Part shown: piece after piece, positions 8,691 to 18,105 of the stretch
Numbering within the stretch: the stretch's first letter is position 1
How the letters are laid out: the number at the start of each line of letters is the position of its first letter
NCBI RefSeq assembly: GCF_017873675.1
Contig: NZ_JAGGKK010000004.1
Location: 62,001 to 126,000 of the forward strand
DNA: 64,000 bases
Reading direction: 5' to 3'
Source: Virgibacillus litoralis
GTDB lineage: Bacteria > Bacillota > Bacilli > Bacillales > Amphibacillaceae
Notes under the pieces: model-generated
Seen by the model: only the letters and a program-made list of their open reading frames with translations
What the model was told of the DNA's origin: nothing
The model's database searches: none
Position numbers and translations under genes: made by a program

Positions 8691-10187
8691 CTACTCAACG
8701 TCTATTTGAGCGCGCTGCAGTTTTCCACTAAAGTCCACATAGACTGCTTTCCATTCGGTGAATACATCGAGCGCTTGAACGCCAGAGTCACGGTGTCCGT
8801 TTCCTGTTCCTTTTGTCCCACCGAATGGCAAATGAATCTCCGCTCCTGTTGTACCAGCATTGACATATACGATTCCTGTATCAAGATCACGTTGTGCTTT
8901 AAATACGCGATTGACATCTCCTGTGAAGATTGAGCTTGATAACCCAAATTCCACGCCATTATTAACCTCGATTGCTTCTTCAAAACTTTTTACGGGTACT
9001 AATGAAACAACTGGCCCAAAGATTTCTTCTTGTGAAATACGCATATCAGCCGTGGCATCTGTGAACAATGTTGGAGCAAAATAGTGACCCTTTGCATGTT
9101 CACCTTCATCCATGACATAACCTCCAGCCAGCATTTTCGCTCCTTCATCTTTGCCTATCTGAATATATTTTTTAATTTTTTCAAGACCTGCTTTATTAAT
9201 GATCGGTCCTACTTTTATTGACTCATCAAGACCATCACCGATTGTTAACTTTTCCATTTCAACAAGCAGACGCTCTTCCAGTCTTTCTTTAACATCCTCA
9301 TGAACAATTACGCGGCTGCAAGCTGTGCAGCGCTGACCACTTGTTCCGAAAGCACTCCATAAAATACCTTCGACAGCAAGGTTAAGGTCCGCATCATCCA
9401 TGACAATTACAGCATTCTTCCCACCCATTTCAAGTGAAACTTTTTTCAGCTGTTCCCCGCATTTACTTGCAATGCTTCGTCCAGTATCATTTGATCCGGT
9501 AAATGAAATAACACGAATATCATCATGGTTAACCATTGCATCACCAACTGCAGATCCCTTTCCAAAGACGACGTTTACAACACCTTTAGGTAACCCTGCC
9601 TCTTCAAAAATCTTTGCGAGCTCAAAAGCCATAATTGGTGTTTCTGTCGCCGGCTTCCAAACAACTGCATTACCAGAGACAATCGCAGGAAATGACTTCC
9701 AGGTGGCAATGGCAATTGGAAAGTTCCATGGTGTGATAATTCCAACAACACCAACCGGACAACGCTGACTCATCGCAAATTTATCCTTTAGTTCTGCAGG
9801 AGTCGTCTGTCCAAACATCCGACGGCCTTCTCCAGCCATGTAAAATGCCATATCAATTCCTTCTTGCACTTCGCCTCGTGCTTCTTCAATTACTTTTCCA
9901 TTCTCCATTGTCAGTAATTGTGATAACCGTTCTTTACGTTCTTTCATGATGCTTCCAACACGGAACAGCACCTCCGCACGTTGTGGTGCCGGAACTTGTG
10001 CCCATTCCTTTTGAGCCTTTTTTGCAGCTTTAACAGCAGTGTTCACATCCTCACTGCCTGATAAAGGTACGTTAACAACTGTTTCTCCATTTGCCGGATT
10101 AATAACCTCAGTCGATTCTTTAACATCAATCCACTCACCATTGATAAAGTTTTTAAGTCTTTCTGCCTTAAGTAATGTTTCAGCCAT
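8691..10187 (-). CDS. aldehyde dehydrogenase, probably 2-aminoadipate-6-semialdehyde (allysine) dehydrogenase
   Basis: A 498-aa NAD(P)-dependent aldehyde dehydrogenase with PWNFP (153-157), FTGSNDTG, general base Glu253 in LEMGG and nucleophile Cys287 in SGQRCTACSR. The C-terminal segment TGAEIHLPFGGTKGTGNG is of the antiquitin-like (ALDH7) kind; ALDH7 enzymes oxidise aminoadipate semialdehyde. Its place between lysDH and an aminotransferase/decarboxylase pair fits oxidation of allysine to 2-aminoadipate. AGGAGG precedes the ATG; the TPP-enzyme gene is 31 nt upstream. The stop codon abuts the right-hand copy of the 25-bp direct repeat. Confidence 0.8.
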   Translation of the reverse strand: MAETLLKAERLKNFINGEWIDVKESTEVINPANGETVVNVPLSGSEDVNTAVKAAKKAQKEWAQVPAPQRAEVLFRVGSIMKERKERLSQLLTMENGKVIEEARGEVQEGIDMAFYMAGEGRRMFGQTTPAELKDKFAMSQRCPVGVVGIITPWNFPIAIATWKSFPAIVSGNAVVWKPATETPIMAFELAKIFEEAGLPKGVVNVVFGKGSAVGDAMVNHDDIRVISFTGSNDTGRSIASKCGEQLKKVSLEMGGKNAVIVMDDADLNLAVEGILWSAFGTSGQRCTACSRVIVHEDVKERLEERLLVEMEKLTIGDGLDESIKVGPIINKAGLEKIKKYIQIGKDEGAKMLAGGYVMDEGEHAKGHYFAPTLFTDATADMRISQEEIFGPVVSLVPVKSFEEAIEVNNGVEFGLSSSIFTGDVNRVFKAQRDLDTGIVYVNAGTTGAEIHLPFGGTKGTGNGHRDSGVQALDVFTEWKAVYVDFSGKLQRAQIDVE

Positions 10188-10218
10188 AATAAATACCTCC
10201 TAAAAATTGGTGTGTAAT

Positions 10219-11895
10219 CTATTTTGCAGCACGATCACGAATTTGCGTAATCGTGGATGAAACTGAAATCTGTTCTTTGTCAGTCAAAATCTCAATCACT
10301 GCTGGTCTGTTTTTTTCTAAGGCCAATTCAAAAGCTTCAGCAAACGCCTCTATTGTTGTAACCTGATAACCGTCAGCACCAACACTAATTGCTAAATTCT
10401 TAAAGGAAACAGTCCCTAAATCAGTACCAACCACTTTCTTCGGGTAATGAATTTCCTGGTGCATGCGAATGGTTCCATACATGTTATTATTAAAAACAAG
10501 ACATATGACTGGAATATTATTTCTAACTGCTGTTTCCAGCTCCTGAACGGTCATCATAAAACCACCATCACCAGATAAAGAAACAACTGTTTTTTCCGGA
10601 AAGGCCAATTTCGCCCCAAGTGCTGCTGGCATTCCATACCCCATCGCTCCAGATGTTGGCCCTACATACGTATGTTTTTCGGTAAATGGATAAAATGCAT
10701 GCAGCCAACCTGCAAAATTACCAGCATCATTTGTTAATAAAGCATCTTTGGGCAACTTTTTTTCCATCAACGCAATAATATGTTTATTAATCACATCATT
10801 ATGAGAAACATTTAAACTACTAACCTCCTCATGTGCTTGACGACGTTCTTTCACCCAATTACCCCATGCACAGTTGACAGCTATATTACCTAACACTTGT
10901 AATGCTTCGCCGACATCAGCTACGATTCCTGCATCTGGTGCGTAAACCTTACCGATTGTGTCATAACTTATATCAATATGGATAAGTTGTTTGTCTGCTG
11001 TAATAATCTGATAGTCCTGTGTCGTTACTTCTGAAAGGCGGGTGCCGAGCGCAATAATCAGATCTGCCTGCTCTACTGTTTGCAGCACTTTTTTATTGGT
11101 CCCAAGCCCAAGATGCCCCACATATAATGGATGATTATTAGGGAAAACATCTTGCCTTCTAAATGCTGCCAATACAGGAATTGTATACTTTTCTGCAAAA
11201 GCTACCAGAACTTCTTCCGCCTGCGAGCTTTTCACTCCACCTCCAGCTATAATCAATGGTTTTTTTGCTGATGAAAGTAATTCTTCAACACGATTAATCT
11301 CATGTTGTGCTGGTACTGGTGATGGATTAACGGTTACAGGTCCAAATTGCATTGAAGCTTCAACAGGGAGAACATCCTCCGGCAGCGAAATAACTACTGG
11401 TCCCGGTCTTCCTGTTTGAGCAATTCGAAATGCCCGTTGAACAATCTCAGGCATGCGCTTTGCATCATTAACCTCGACTGCCCACTTGGCAATATGCTGA
11501 AAATAACGGTCTAGATCAACTTCCTGAAATCCCTCTCTGCCTCTAAACTTGCTATGTACCTGTCCCAGAAATACAACCATTGGAGTTGAGTCCTGGTATG
11601 CAGTGTGAACTCCAATTGATAGGTTAGCTGCTCCAACGCCACGTGTAGCAAGCACAATACCAGGTTTTAAGGTTGATTTTGCATACCCTTCAGCCATAAA
11701 TGCTGCTCCACTTTCATGTCTTGCGGCTATAACACGTATGCTCTCTTCATCATGTAATGCATCTAACACAGGCAAATAACTTTCACCAGGAACGCAGAAC
11801 ACATTTGAAATACCCTCTATTTTCAGGCATTCCACAATCGCTTGAGCTGCTGTTTGGGTTTTCGTTTGTCGGATTGCATCTCCCGTACTTTTCAC
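10219..11895 (-). CDS. ThDP-dependent enzyme of the acetolactate synthase family, candidate 2-oxoadipate decarboxylase
   Basis: A 558-aa protein with the three domains of the acetolactate synthase/benzoylformate decarboxylase superfamily: PYR domain with the cofactor-activating Glu61 (ARHESGAAFMAEGYA), central domain near 200-340, and PP domain with the ThDP/Mg motif GDGGF (442-446) to NNN (469-471). No acetolactate synthase small subunit or branched-chain genes are nearby. Its GTG start overlaps the aminotransferase stop (GTGA), with AAGGAGGTG upstream, so the two are coupled. A 2-oxo acid made by the aminotransferase is the natural substrate, which suggests decarboxylation of 2-oxoadipate to glutarate semialdehyde. 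That reaction is inferred. Confidence 0.75.
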   Translation of the reverse strand: MKSTGDAIRQTKTQTAAQAIVECLKIEGISNVFCVPGESYLPVLDALHDEESIRVIAARHESGAAFMAEGYAKSTLKPGIVLATRGVGAANLSIGVHTAYQDSTPMVVFLGQVHSKFRGREGFQEVDLDRYFQHIAKWAVEVNDAKRMPEIVQRAFRIAQTGRPGPVVISLPEDVLPVEASMQFGPVTVNPSPVPAQHEINRVEELLSSAKKPLIIAGGGVKSSQAEEVLVAFAEKYTIPVLAAFRRQDVFPNNHPLYVGHLGLGTNKKVLQTVEQADLIIALGTRLSEVTTQDYQIITADKQLIHIDISYDTIGKVYAPDAGIVADVGEALQVLGNIAVNCAWGNWVKERRQAHEEVSSLNVSHNDVINKHIIALMEKKLPKDALLTNDAGNFAGWLHAFYPFTEKHTYVGPTSGAMGYGMPAALGAKLAFPEKTVVSLSGDGGFMMTVQELETAVRNNIPVICLVFNNNMYGTIRMHQEIHYPKKVVGTDLGTVSFKNLAISVGADGYQVTTIEAFAEAFELALEKNRPAVIEILTDKEQISVSSTITQIRDRAAK

Positions 11896-13073
11896 TTTTG
11901 GGTCACCTCCTTAAAATCTAATCTTTGAATCCTTCCAATTACATCATCTAAACGTTCGATAGTAACTGTTAGCGCCACTCTGATAAAGCCTTCACCACGT
12001 GAGCCGAACGCGTTTCCAGGTGTTACGATAACTCCTGCTTCCTCAAGCAACTTGTTAGCAAAAGACATCGACGAAAAGCCATCAGGAACCTTTGCCCAAA
12101 GGAAAATGGTGCCGTTCGGCTTTTCTGCATAGATACCAAGTTCCTGCAAGGCTTTGTGTAATTTTTCCATTCGTTCCTGATAAATCTTGTTATTCTTGGC
12201 TACTTCGGAAAAATCACTCTTCAACGCAGTGGCAGCAGCTTTTTGTATAGGGAGAAACTGACACGTATCAATGTTGCTTTTAAACGTTGATAACGCCTTA
12301 ATAATTTCTTTATTTCCAACCATGTATCCAATACGCCAGCCAGTCATATTAAAACTTTTTGACAACGACCCGAATTCAACAGCATTTTCTTTAGCACCAT
12401 AAACCTGCATCACACTAGGCGACTTGTAGCCGTTGTAGGTAACCATGTCATAGGCAGCATCATGAACGAGCAAAAGGTTATTTTTTTCAGCAAATGTAAT
12501 CGCTTTCAAAAATGTGTTATAACCTACAGTTGCTGCTGTTGGGTTACTTGGGTAATTTAAAAGCATTAATTTTGCCCGTTTTACTGCAGCACTCTCAACC
12601 TGGTCATATAATGGAATATAGTCATTGTGTATATCCAATGGTAGTGAGACACTTTCTCCTCCTGCTAAATGAACAGCTGTCCGATAAACAGGATAACCAG
12701 GATTCGGAACTAATACAGTGTCATTATGGTTTAGGGTAGCTTGCATTAGGTTTGCTATTCCTTCCTTTGAACCGATTACAGCCATAACCTCCGTGTCTGG
12801 ATCTAGGTCAACATTATACTGCTTCTTATAAAAATCAGCCACTGCCTCTTTGTACTCAACGCATCCGCTATATGTCGAATAACGGTGATTATCAGAAATC
12901 CTGGACTCCTCAGTCAATCTATCAATCACAAAATTTGGTGTCGGCAGATCAGGCGCACCAATCCCTAAATCAATTACATCTACTCCACTTGCTTCCATTT
13001 CCTTTTTCTTTCGTTGAAATTCAGAAAATAAATAGGGCGGCAAATTCTTTACTTTGTCAGAAACAAAGCTCAT
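11892..13073 (-). CDS. class I/II PLP aminotransferase, probably 2-aminoadipate aminotransferase
   Basis: A 393-aa fold-type I aminotransferase resembling LL-diaminopimelate/aspartate aminotransferases. NYPSNPTAA and HDAAYD bind PLP, the lysine Schiff base is in SLSKSFNMTGWR (about residue 239), and the C-terminal arginine is in EGFIRVALT. The frame opens at 13094, but the ATG at 13073 follows GGAGGGG at good spacing. First gene of the minus-strand operon and translationally coupled to the ThDP enzyme. In context it should convert 2-aminoadipate to 2-oxoadipate; family certain, substrate inferred. Confidence 0.8.
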   Translation of the reverse strand: MSFVSDKVKNLPPYLFSEFQRKKKEMEASGVDVIDLGIGAPDLPTPNFVIDRLTEESRISDNHRYSTYSGCVEYKEAVADFYKKQYNVDLDPDTEVMAVIGSKEGIANLMQATLNHNDTVLVPNPGYPVYRTAVHLAGGESVSLPLDIHNDYIPLYDQVESAAVKRAKLMLLNYPSNPTAATVGYNTFLKAITFAEKNNLLLVHDAAYDMVTYNGYKSPSVMQVYGAKENAVEFGSLSKSFNMTGWRIGYMVGNKEIIKALSTFKSNIDTCQFLPIQKAAATALKSDFSEVAKNNKIYQERMEKLHKALQELGIYAEKPNGTIFLWAKVPDGFSSMSFANKLLEEAGVIVTPGNAFGSRGEGFIRVALTVTIERLDDVIGRIQRLDFKEVTQK

Positions 13074-13340
13074 TCTTTCCCCTCCATATTTCATATAGTA
13101 AAACGTTATTTCATATCTAATTTAAGTATAAATCAGTATTTTAAAATTTGCAATTGTTTTTAATATACAGAATTTAAATGATTCAAAAGTCTTGTTCATT
13201 TTTCAATCCGATAATTAATAGATATAAGTTTGAAACCCCCATATTCATTGTTATTATGAAGGTAGGAACAAAAAGTGCAAGCGCCTGTTCAGCGCGTATG
13301 GACTAGACTGACTCAAAATTTTATTGTTTCCTAGACAGTT

Positions 13341-13363
13341 AGAAAACTTGGCTTATCACCAAG
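13341..13363. repeat. partial copy of a dispersed AGAAAACTTGGC repeat
   Basis: AGAAAACTTGGCTTATCACC followed by AAG is the hairpin half of a repeat found more fully at 25435 and 31633. The remaining gap between the divergent aminotransferase and kynU genes (13074-13406) must hold both promoters, but I see no clear -35/-10 pair. Confidence 0.6.
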
Positions 13364-13406
13364 CTTTAACTGCTGAAAAATTCCTGAACAAATGAGGTAT
13401 GATAAT

Positions 13407-14678
13407 ATGAACACGGAGAAAACGTATGCGACCAATTTAGACCAAAAAGATAACTTAAAAGATTTTCGTAAGGAGTTCTACACATCAAATGGAAGAATTT
13501 ATTTTGATGGTAATTCATTGGGACTCTTATCAAAGCGAGCTGAGCAAGCGGTAGATGACGCAGTTAACGCGTGGAAAAAATACGCGATAGATGGATGGAC
13601 TGAGGGAGAACATCCCTGGTTTTATTTATCCGAAAAATTAGGATCCATGACCGCTCCTTTAGTTGGCGCTAAAAAGGATGAAGTAATTGTTACAGGCTCC
13701 ACAACGACAAATATGCATCAGCTTGTTGCAAGCTTTTATAAACCGAATAACAAGAAAACTAAAATACTTGCAGATGAGTTGAATTTCCCATCTGATATAT
13801 ATGCCCTGAAAAGTCAATTGAAACTAAAAGGGTACGATCCAGATGAACACCTTATTCAAGTGAAAAGCAGTAATGGTAATACACTTGAGACAGAAGATAT
13901 CATAAAAGCCATGGCTGATGATGTAGCTTTAATTGTACTGCCAGGAGTTCTCTACCGAAGCGGGCAAATTCTTGATATGGAAAGGCTAACGCAGGAAGCA
14001 CATAAGCGCAATATTATAATCGGCTTTGATTTGTGTCATTCAATCGGAGCGATACCACACCAACTATCCGAGTGGGACGTTGATTTTGCATTCTGGTGTA
14101 CCTATAAACATTTAAATGCTGGTCCGGGAAGTGTTGCCGGTCTATATGTTAATCAAAAACATTTCGGCAATGAACCAGGACTTGCTGGCTGGTTCAGTTC
14201 TGCAAAAGAAAAACAATTCGATATGGAGCATACTTTGACACCAGCTAATGACGCAGGCGCCTATCAAATTGGTACACCACACTTATTAAGTGCTGCTCCA
14301 TTACTTGGATCTCTGGAAATGTTTAATGAAGCAGGCATTAAACAGATTCGTCAAAAATCGCTTGAGCTTACAAATTATTTAATGGAACTAATCGACAGTG
14401 AATTATCCGATTATAATTTTACAGTAGCTAATCCGGCAGATGAGGTTACACGTGGCGGCCATGTTTTCCTTGAGCACAAAGAAGCTGCGCGGATCTGCAA
14501 AGCATTGAAAGCCGATGGCGTCGTACCGGATTTTCGGACACCAAATGGTATTCGCCTTGCTCCGGTTGCTTTATATAATACATTTGAAGAAGTGTGGGAA
14601 ACTGTTCATATTCTCAAACAGATTATGAAGGAAGAACGCTATAAAAGGTATGAAAACAAACGGGGGGTTATCGCATAA
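13407..14678 (+). CDS. kynU: kynureninase
   Basis: PLP enzyme that cleaves L-kynurenine to anthranilate and alanine. The protein (423 aa) shows [14 protein letters not shown] near the N terminus, the GEHPWF motif, and the PLP lysine in [16 protein letters not shown]. The frame opens at 13392, but the ATG at 13407 has GAGGT eight bases upstream and is preferred. Its TAA overlaps the kynB ATG (TAATG). First of kynU-kynB-kynA-transporter, a tryptophan catabolic operon. Confidence 0.95.
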   Translation: MNTEKTYATNLDQKDNLKDFRKEFYTSNGRIYFDGNSLGLLSKRAEQAVDDAVNAWKKYAIDGWTEGEHPWFYLSEKLGSMTAPLVGAKKDEVIVTGSTTTNMHQLVASFYKPNNKKTKILADELNFPSDIYALKSQLKLKGYDPDEHLIQVKSSNGNTLETEDIIKAMADDVALIVLPGVLYRSGQILDMERLTQEAHKRNIIIGFDLCHSIGAIPHQLSEWDVDFAFWCTYKHLNAGPGSVAGLYVNQKHFGNEPGLAGWFSSAKEKQFDMEHTLTPANDAGAYQIGTPHLLSAAPLLGSLEMFNEAGIKQIRQKSLELTNYLMELIDSELSDYNFTVANPADEVTRGGHVFLEHKEAARICKALKADGVVPDFRTPNGIRLAPVALYNTFEEVWETVHILKQIMKEERYKRYENKRGVIA

Positions 14679-15310
14679 TGACGGAATCAAAGTGGATTGA
14701 TATCTCACAGCCTTTAACAAATGAGATGGCACACTTTCCAGGAGACACGCCATTAGACTATTCACTTACCTATTCAATAGAACAAACTGGATCAGTGAAT
14801 GTCGGGCAAATGACAGGAAGCTTACACACGGGAACACATATTGATGCACCTTTTCACTATGATTCAAAGGGAATAACAATAGATGATCTTGACATAAATC
14901 TAGCGATCGGAAAAGCAAAAGTAATTGATGTTAGTGATGTTGAAAAAATTACAGCCGAAACATTGCAGGGTTTTGATTTCAACGGTATCTCGAGAGTGTT
15001 GCTGCATACCTCTCTGCCAAATAATCCAAACCGCTTCCCAGATAAAATGCCGGATTTAGACCCTGGTGCAGCTCCTCTTTTAAAGGAAAAAGGCGTAAAG
15101 CTAATCGGTGTGGATATGCCTTCAGTTGATGCTCCAGATAGTAAAGATTTGGCCACACATCATGCATTATATAATAATGGGATTTTTATTTTGGAAAATC
15201 TCATGCTCGACCATGTAGTACCAGGAGATTACGAGCTAATTGCTATCCCACTCGCTATTACAGGTGCTGATGCTAGTCCAGTCCGCGCTGTATTAAGGTC
15301 ACTTAGTTAA
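14678..15310 (+). CDS. kynB: kynurenine formamidase (cyclase family)
   Basis: Hydrolyses N-formyl-L-kynurenine to kynurenine and formate. The 210-aa protein has the metal-binding motif [11 protein letters not shown] (His50, His54, Asp56, His60) that defines bacterial KynB, and a distal [17 protein letters not shown] segment. It overlaps kynU by one base and is followed after 13 nt by kynA, so the middle step of the pathway sits in the middle of the operon. Confidence 0.95.
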   Translation: MTESKWIDISQPLTNEMAHFPGDTPLDYSLTYSIEQTGSVNVGQMTGSLHTGTHIDAPFHYDSKGITIDDLDINLAIGKAKVIDVSDVEKITAETLQGFDFNGISRVLLHTSLPNNPNRFPDKMPDLDPGAAPLLKEKGVKLIGVDMPSVDAPDSKDLATHHALYNNGIFILENLMLDHVVPGDYELIAIPLAITGADASPVRAVLRSLS

Positions 15311-15323
15311 AGGAGGAGATTTT

Positions 15324-16160
15324 TTGAGCGATAACAAGTTCACAAATGAAGAGGGAATTCATACTGATTTTATGGAAGATATGAACTATGGTGATTACTT
15401 GCAGCTAACACAGTTACTGTCTAGCCAGAAACGTTTATCCGGTCATCATGATGAAATGTTATTTATCATCATTCATCATGTGAGTGAGCTCTGGCTTAAA
15501 TTAATTATTCACGAAACAAAAGCTGCTGTCACCTCGATCCAGAAAAATGACCTGCAATCCTCGTTTAAAATGCTTGCACGTGTTTCTAAAATACAGGAAC
15601 AAATTATCCAGGCTTGGGATGTGCTATCAACATTAACGCCTGCCGAATACATGGAATTCCGTGACAAACTTGGCAATGCATCCGGTTTCCAATCCTATCA
15701 ATATCGTTTGGTTGAATTTGTACTAGGCTATAAAACACCACATGTCCTTAAGATTTACAAAAAGGAACCAGAGATCCATGCAATATTGGAAGATGCCTAC
15801 TATAAACCGGGGCTTTATGACGTTTCAATTCAGGCATTAGCACGTAATGGTTTTGATATTAATCCAGAAGTACTTAATCGCGATTTTTCCGAAACATATG
15901 AAAAAGATAATTCAGTTGAACAGGCCTGGATGGAAGTATATCAAAATGTATCCGACCATTGGGAGCTCTATCAGCTTGCAGAAAAATTGGTCGATGTTGA
16001 AGATTGGTTCCAGCAATGGCGCTTTCGCCATATGAAAACGGTCGAACGAATTATTGGACATAAAACGGGAACAGGCGGTTCTTCCGGAGTCGGTTACCTA
16101 AAACAAGTATTGGATCACTACTTCTTTCCTGAATTGTGGGATTTAAGAACTAAAATATAA
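15324..16160 (+). CDS. kynA: tryptophan 2,3-dioxygenase
   Basis: Heme dioxygenase that opens the indole ring of L-tryptophan to N-formylkynurenine. The 278-aa protein carries the all-helical TDO signatures: [47 protein letters not shown] and the C-terminal [20 protein letters not shown] loop that closes over substrate. It starts at a TTG preceded by AAGGAGGAG. First enzyme of the pathway though third in gene order. Confidence 0.96.
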   Translation: MSDNKFTNEEGIHTDFMEDMNYGDYLQLTQLLSSQKRLSGHHDEMLFIIIHHVSELWLKLIIHETKAAVTSIQKNDLQSSFKMLARVSKIQEQIIQAWDVLSTLTPAEYMEFRDKLGNASGFQSYQYRLVEFVLGYKTPHVLKIYKKEPEIHAILEDAYYKPGLYDVSIQALARNGFDINPEVLNRDFSETYEKDNSVEQAWMEVYQNVSDHWELYQLAEKLVDVEDWFQQWRFRHMKTVERIIGHKTGTGGSSGVGYLKQVLDHYFFPELWDLRTKI

Positions 16161-16179
16161 ATCTTTATCTATTTTTTTA

Positions 16180-16207
16180 TTGCGCAAAGATTAAATAATG
16201 ATATAAT
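16180..16207 (+). promoter_or_regulatory. SigA-type promoter before the NSS transporter
   Basis: TTGCGC (16180-16185), a 16-bp spacer and a perfect TATAAT (16202-16207) lie in the 80-nt gap after kynA, so the transporter may have its own transcription start as well as read-through from kyn. Confidence 0.55.
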
Positions 16208-16240
16208 ACTGTACAACATTAAAGAAAAGGGAGGCAAAAA

Positions 16241-17584
16241 ATGAATTCAGAAAGAGATCAATGGTCATCCAGACTTGGCTTTATTTTATCATCAACAGGC
16301 GCGGCAATAGGTCTTGGGGCAATATGGAAATTCCCCTATATGACCGGAATGAATGGTGGCGGCGCCTTTTTTCTACTTTTTATTGCGTTTACAGTTATCA
16401 TCGGCCTTCCTTTATTAATTTCTGAATTTATAATAGGACGAGGGGCACAAAAAGAAGCTATTAGCGCTTTTAAAAAACTTGCACCTAAAAGTGGCTGGTC
16501 AATAATTGGTCGTTTGGGCGTATTTGGATCATTTGTCCTTATGTCGTTTTACAGTGTCGTAGGTGGATGGGTACTTATTTATAGTGCATTATCCATCCCC
16601 GGTTTAATAATCAAAGAGAACGCCAACTATGAGCAATTATTTGGTATGATTACAGGAAATCCTTTGATAACGATTCTAGGTTTAGGATTATTTTTAATCA
16701 TAAATATTGTTGTTATTACATTTGGTATCAAAGGCGGTATTGAAAAGGCAAGTAAAATATTAATGCCATTATTGTTCATCTTTTTTATAATATTAGTCAT
16801 TCGCTCCGTCACATTTGAAGGAGCTTCGGAAGGATTAAGATTCTTTCTCCAGCCTGACTTTTCCAAAATCACCGGCGAAAGTGTTTTATACGCATTAGGG
16901 CAATCCTTCTTCTCCTTAGCGGTAGGTTTCTCGGTAATGGTTACGTATAGTTCCTACTTGGGTAAAGATGTTAGCTTACCGTTTTCAGCAGGGTCTGTAT
17001 CAATTATGAACATTTTTGTTTCCCTGTTAGCTGGTTTAGCCATCTTCCCTGTTGTCTTCTCATTTGGACTTGAGCCAACAGAGGGTCCGGGGTTATTATT
17101 CATGGTTTTACCTGAAGCATTCGCTCAAATGCCTTTCGGAGAGATATTTTTAAGCTTATTTTTATTATTATTCTTATTTGCTATATTAACGTCATCATTT
17201 AGTATGCTGGAGATTATTACGTCGGCTTTCACTGCCAATAAACAACGTTCACGTAAAAAGGTAGCATGGATTGCTGGTTTGATAGTCTTCATTGCAGGAA
17301 TACCAGCTGCACTGTCGTCGAGCATCCTGGCCAATTTTAAAATTTTCAACCTGACAGTATTCGATGCAAGTGATTTTCTCGTGAGTAATATATTATTGCC
17401 TGGTGGGTGTTTATTAATTGCATTGTTTATTGGATTTAAGATGGATAAAACGCTGATGAGGCGAGAGTTCAATGAAAGCAATAATTTGTCACCAAATATG
17501 TATCAGCTATGGTTCCAAATCATGCGATGGTTAGTGCCTATTACTATTGTGATTGTATTCTTAGGTTCATTGGGAATACTATGA
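16241..17584 (+). CDS. sodium-dependent NSS-family transporter, probably for tryptophan
   Basis: Membrane symporter of the neurotransmitter:sodium symporter family, 447 aa with about 11-12 hydrophobic helices. TM1 holds the conserved unwound segment GAAIGLGAIWKFPYMTG, with NGGGAFFL following, as in LeuT/TnaT. Its place directly after kynU-kynB-kynA suggests tryptophan or kynurenine uptake. GGAGG precedes the ATG. Substrate is inferred from context. Confidence 0.9.
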   Translation: MNSERDQWSSRLGFILSSTGAAIGLGAIWKFPYMTGMNGGGAFFLLFIAFTVIIGLPLLISEFIIGRGAQKEAISAFKKLAPKSGWSIIGRLGVFGSFVLMSFYSVVGGWVLIYSALSIPGLIIKENANYEQLFGMITGNPLITILGLGLFLIINIVVITFGIKGGIEKASKILMPLLFIFFIILVIRSVTFEGASEGLRFFLQPDFSKITGESVLYALGQSFFSLAVGFSVMVTYSSYLGKDVSLPFSAGSVSIMNIFVSLLAGLAIFPVVFSFGLEPTEGPGLLFMVLPEAFAQMPFGEIFLSLFLLLFLFAILTSSFSMLEIITSAFTANKQRSRKKVAWIAGLIVFIAGIPAALSSSILANFKIFNLTVFDASDFLVSNILLPGGCLLIALFIGFKMDKTLMRREFNESNNLSPNMYQLWFQIMRWLVPITIVIVFLGSLGIL

Positions 17585-17590
17585 TGAAAA

Positions 17591-17614
17591 GATGCCGAAT
17601 ATGGCATCTTTTTT
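17591..17614 (+). terminator. terminator after the kyn/transporter operon
   Basis: GATGCC and GGCATC arms around a 6-nt loop, followed by six T residues, six bases after the transporter stop. Confidence 0.9.
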
Positions 17615-17675
17615 CATGGCTCTTTTGTTGTTGCTGATAGCATTCAAAGGGCCTTTGTTGAACAACCCATTTATT

Positions 17676-17917
17676 AACGGAATGAGGATCCGCCTCGCTC
17701 TTCTGAGAGCACTTTTTCTGCTATTTAACGGAACGAGGATCCGCTTCGATTGTTTGACGGATCCTCGTTCCGTTATTTGCTAGAAAACCCTCGTTTTAAG
17801 CATGGGAGTGAATCCTCATTCCGCTATTTGTCATTTTTGCCCTCAATTTCGGCTGATTTCCTGCTGTTAGCGGAATGAGGATCCGCTTCGATTGTTTGAC
17901 GGATCCTCGTTCCGTTA
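17676..17917. repeat. intergenic block of long palindromes (GGAACGAGGATCCG type)
   Basis: Two hairpins share the same 14-nt loop: 17726-17775, with a perfect 18-bp stem (TAACGGAACGAGGATCCG), and 17868-17917, with the same right arm and a left arm carrying two substitutions. A further left-arm half lies near 17676 and a degenerate right-arm half near 17811. The gap 17585-18105 otherwise shows only AT-rich DNA before the next gene. Confidence 0.85.
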
Positions 17918-18105
17918 TTTGCTTGTAAGCCCTCGTAGCATGGGGTGGATACTCATTTCGAGTGGTAATACTTCATCCTTCTATTGTATTATCCTTCCAG
18001 TTTGAGTACAAAAATACCACATACCCCTAAAACTTTTAAACAGCTTTATTCATAAATGATTAGTAAAATGAATTAAGGGGAATTTTAAAAATAGGAGGAA
18101 TAAAA

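Noticed and set aside
10219-11895. Acetolactate synthase for branched-chain amino acid synthesis (ilvB)
   Set aside because: No ilvH, ilvC or leu genes nearby, and the gene is coupled to a catabolic aminotransferase.
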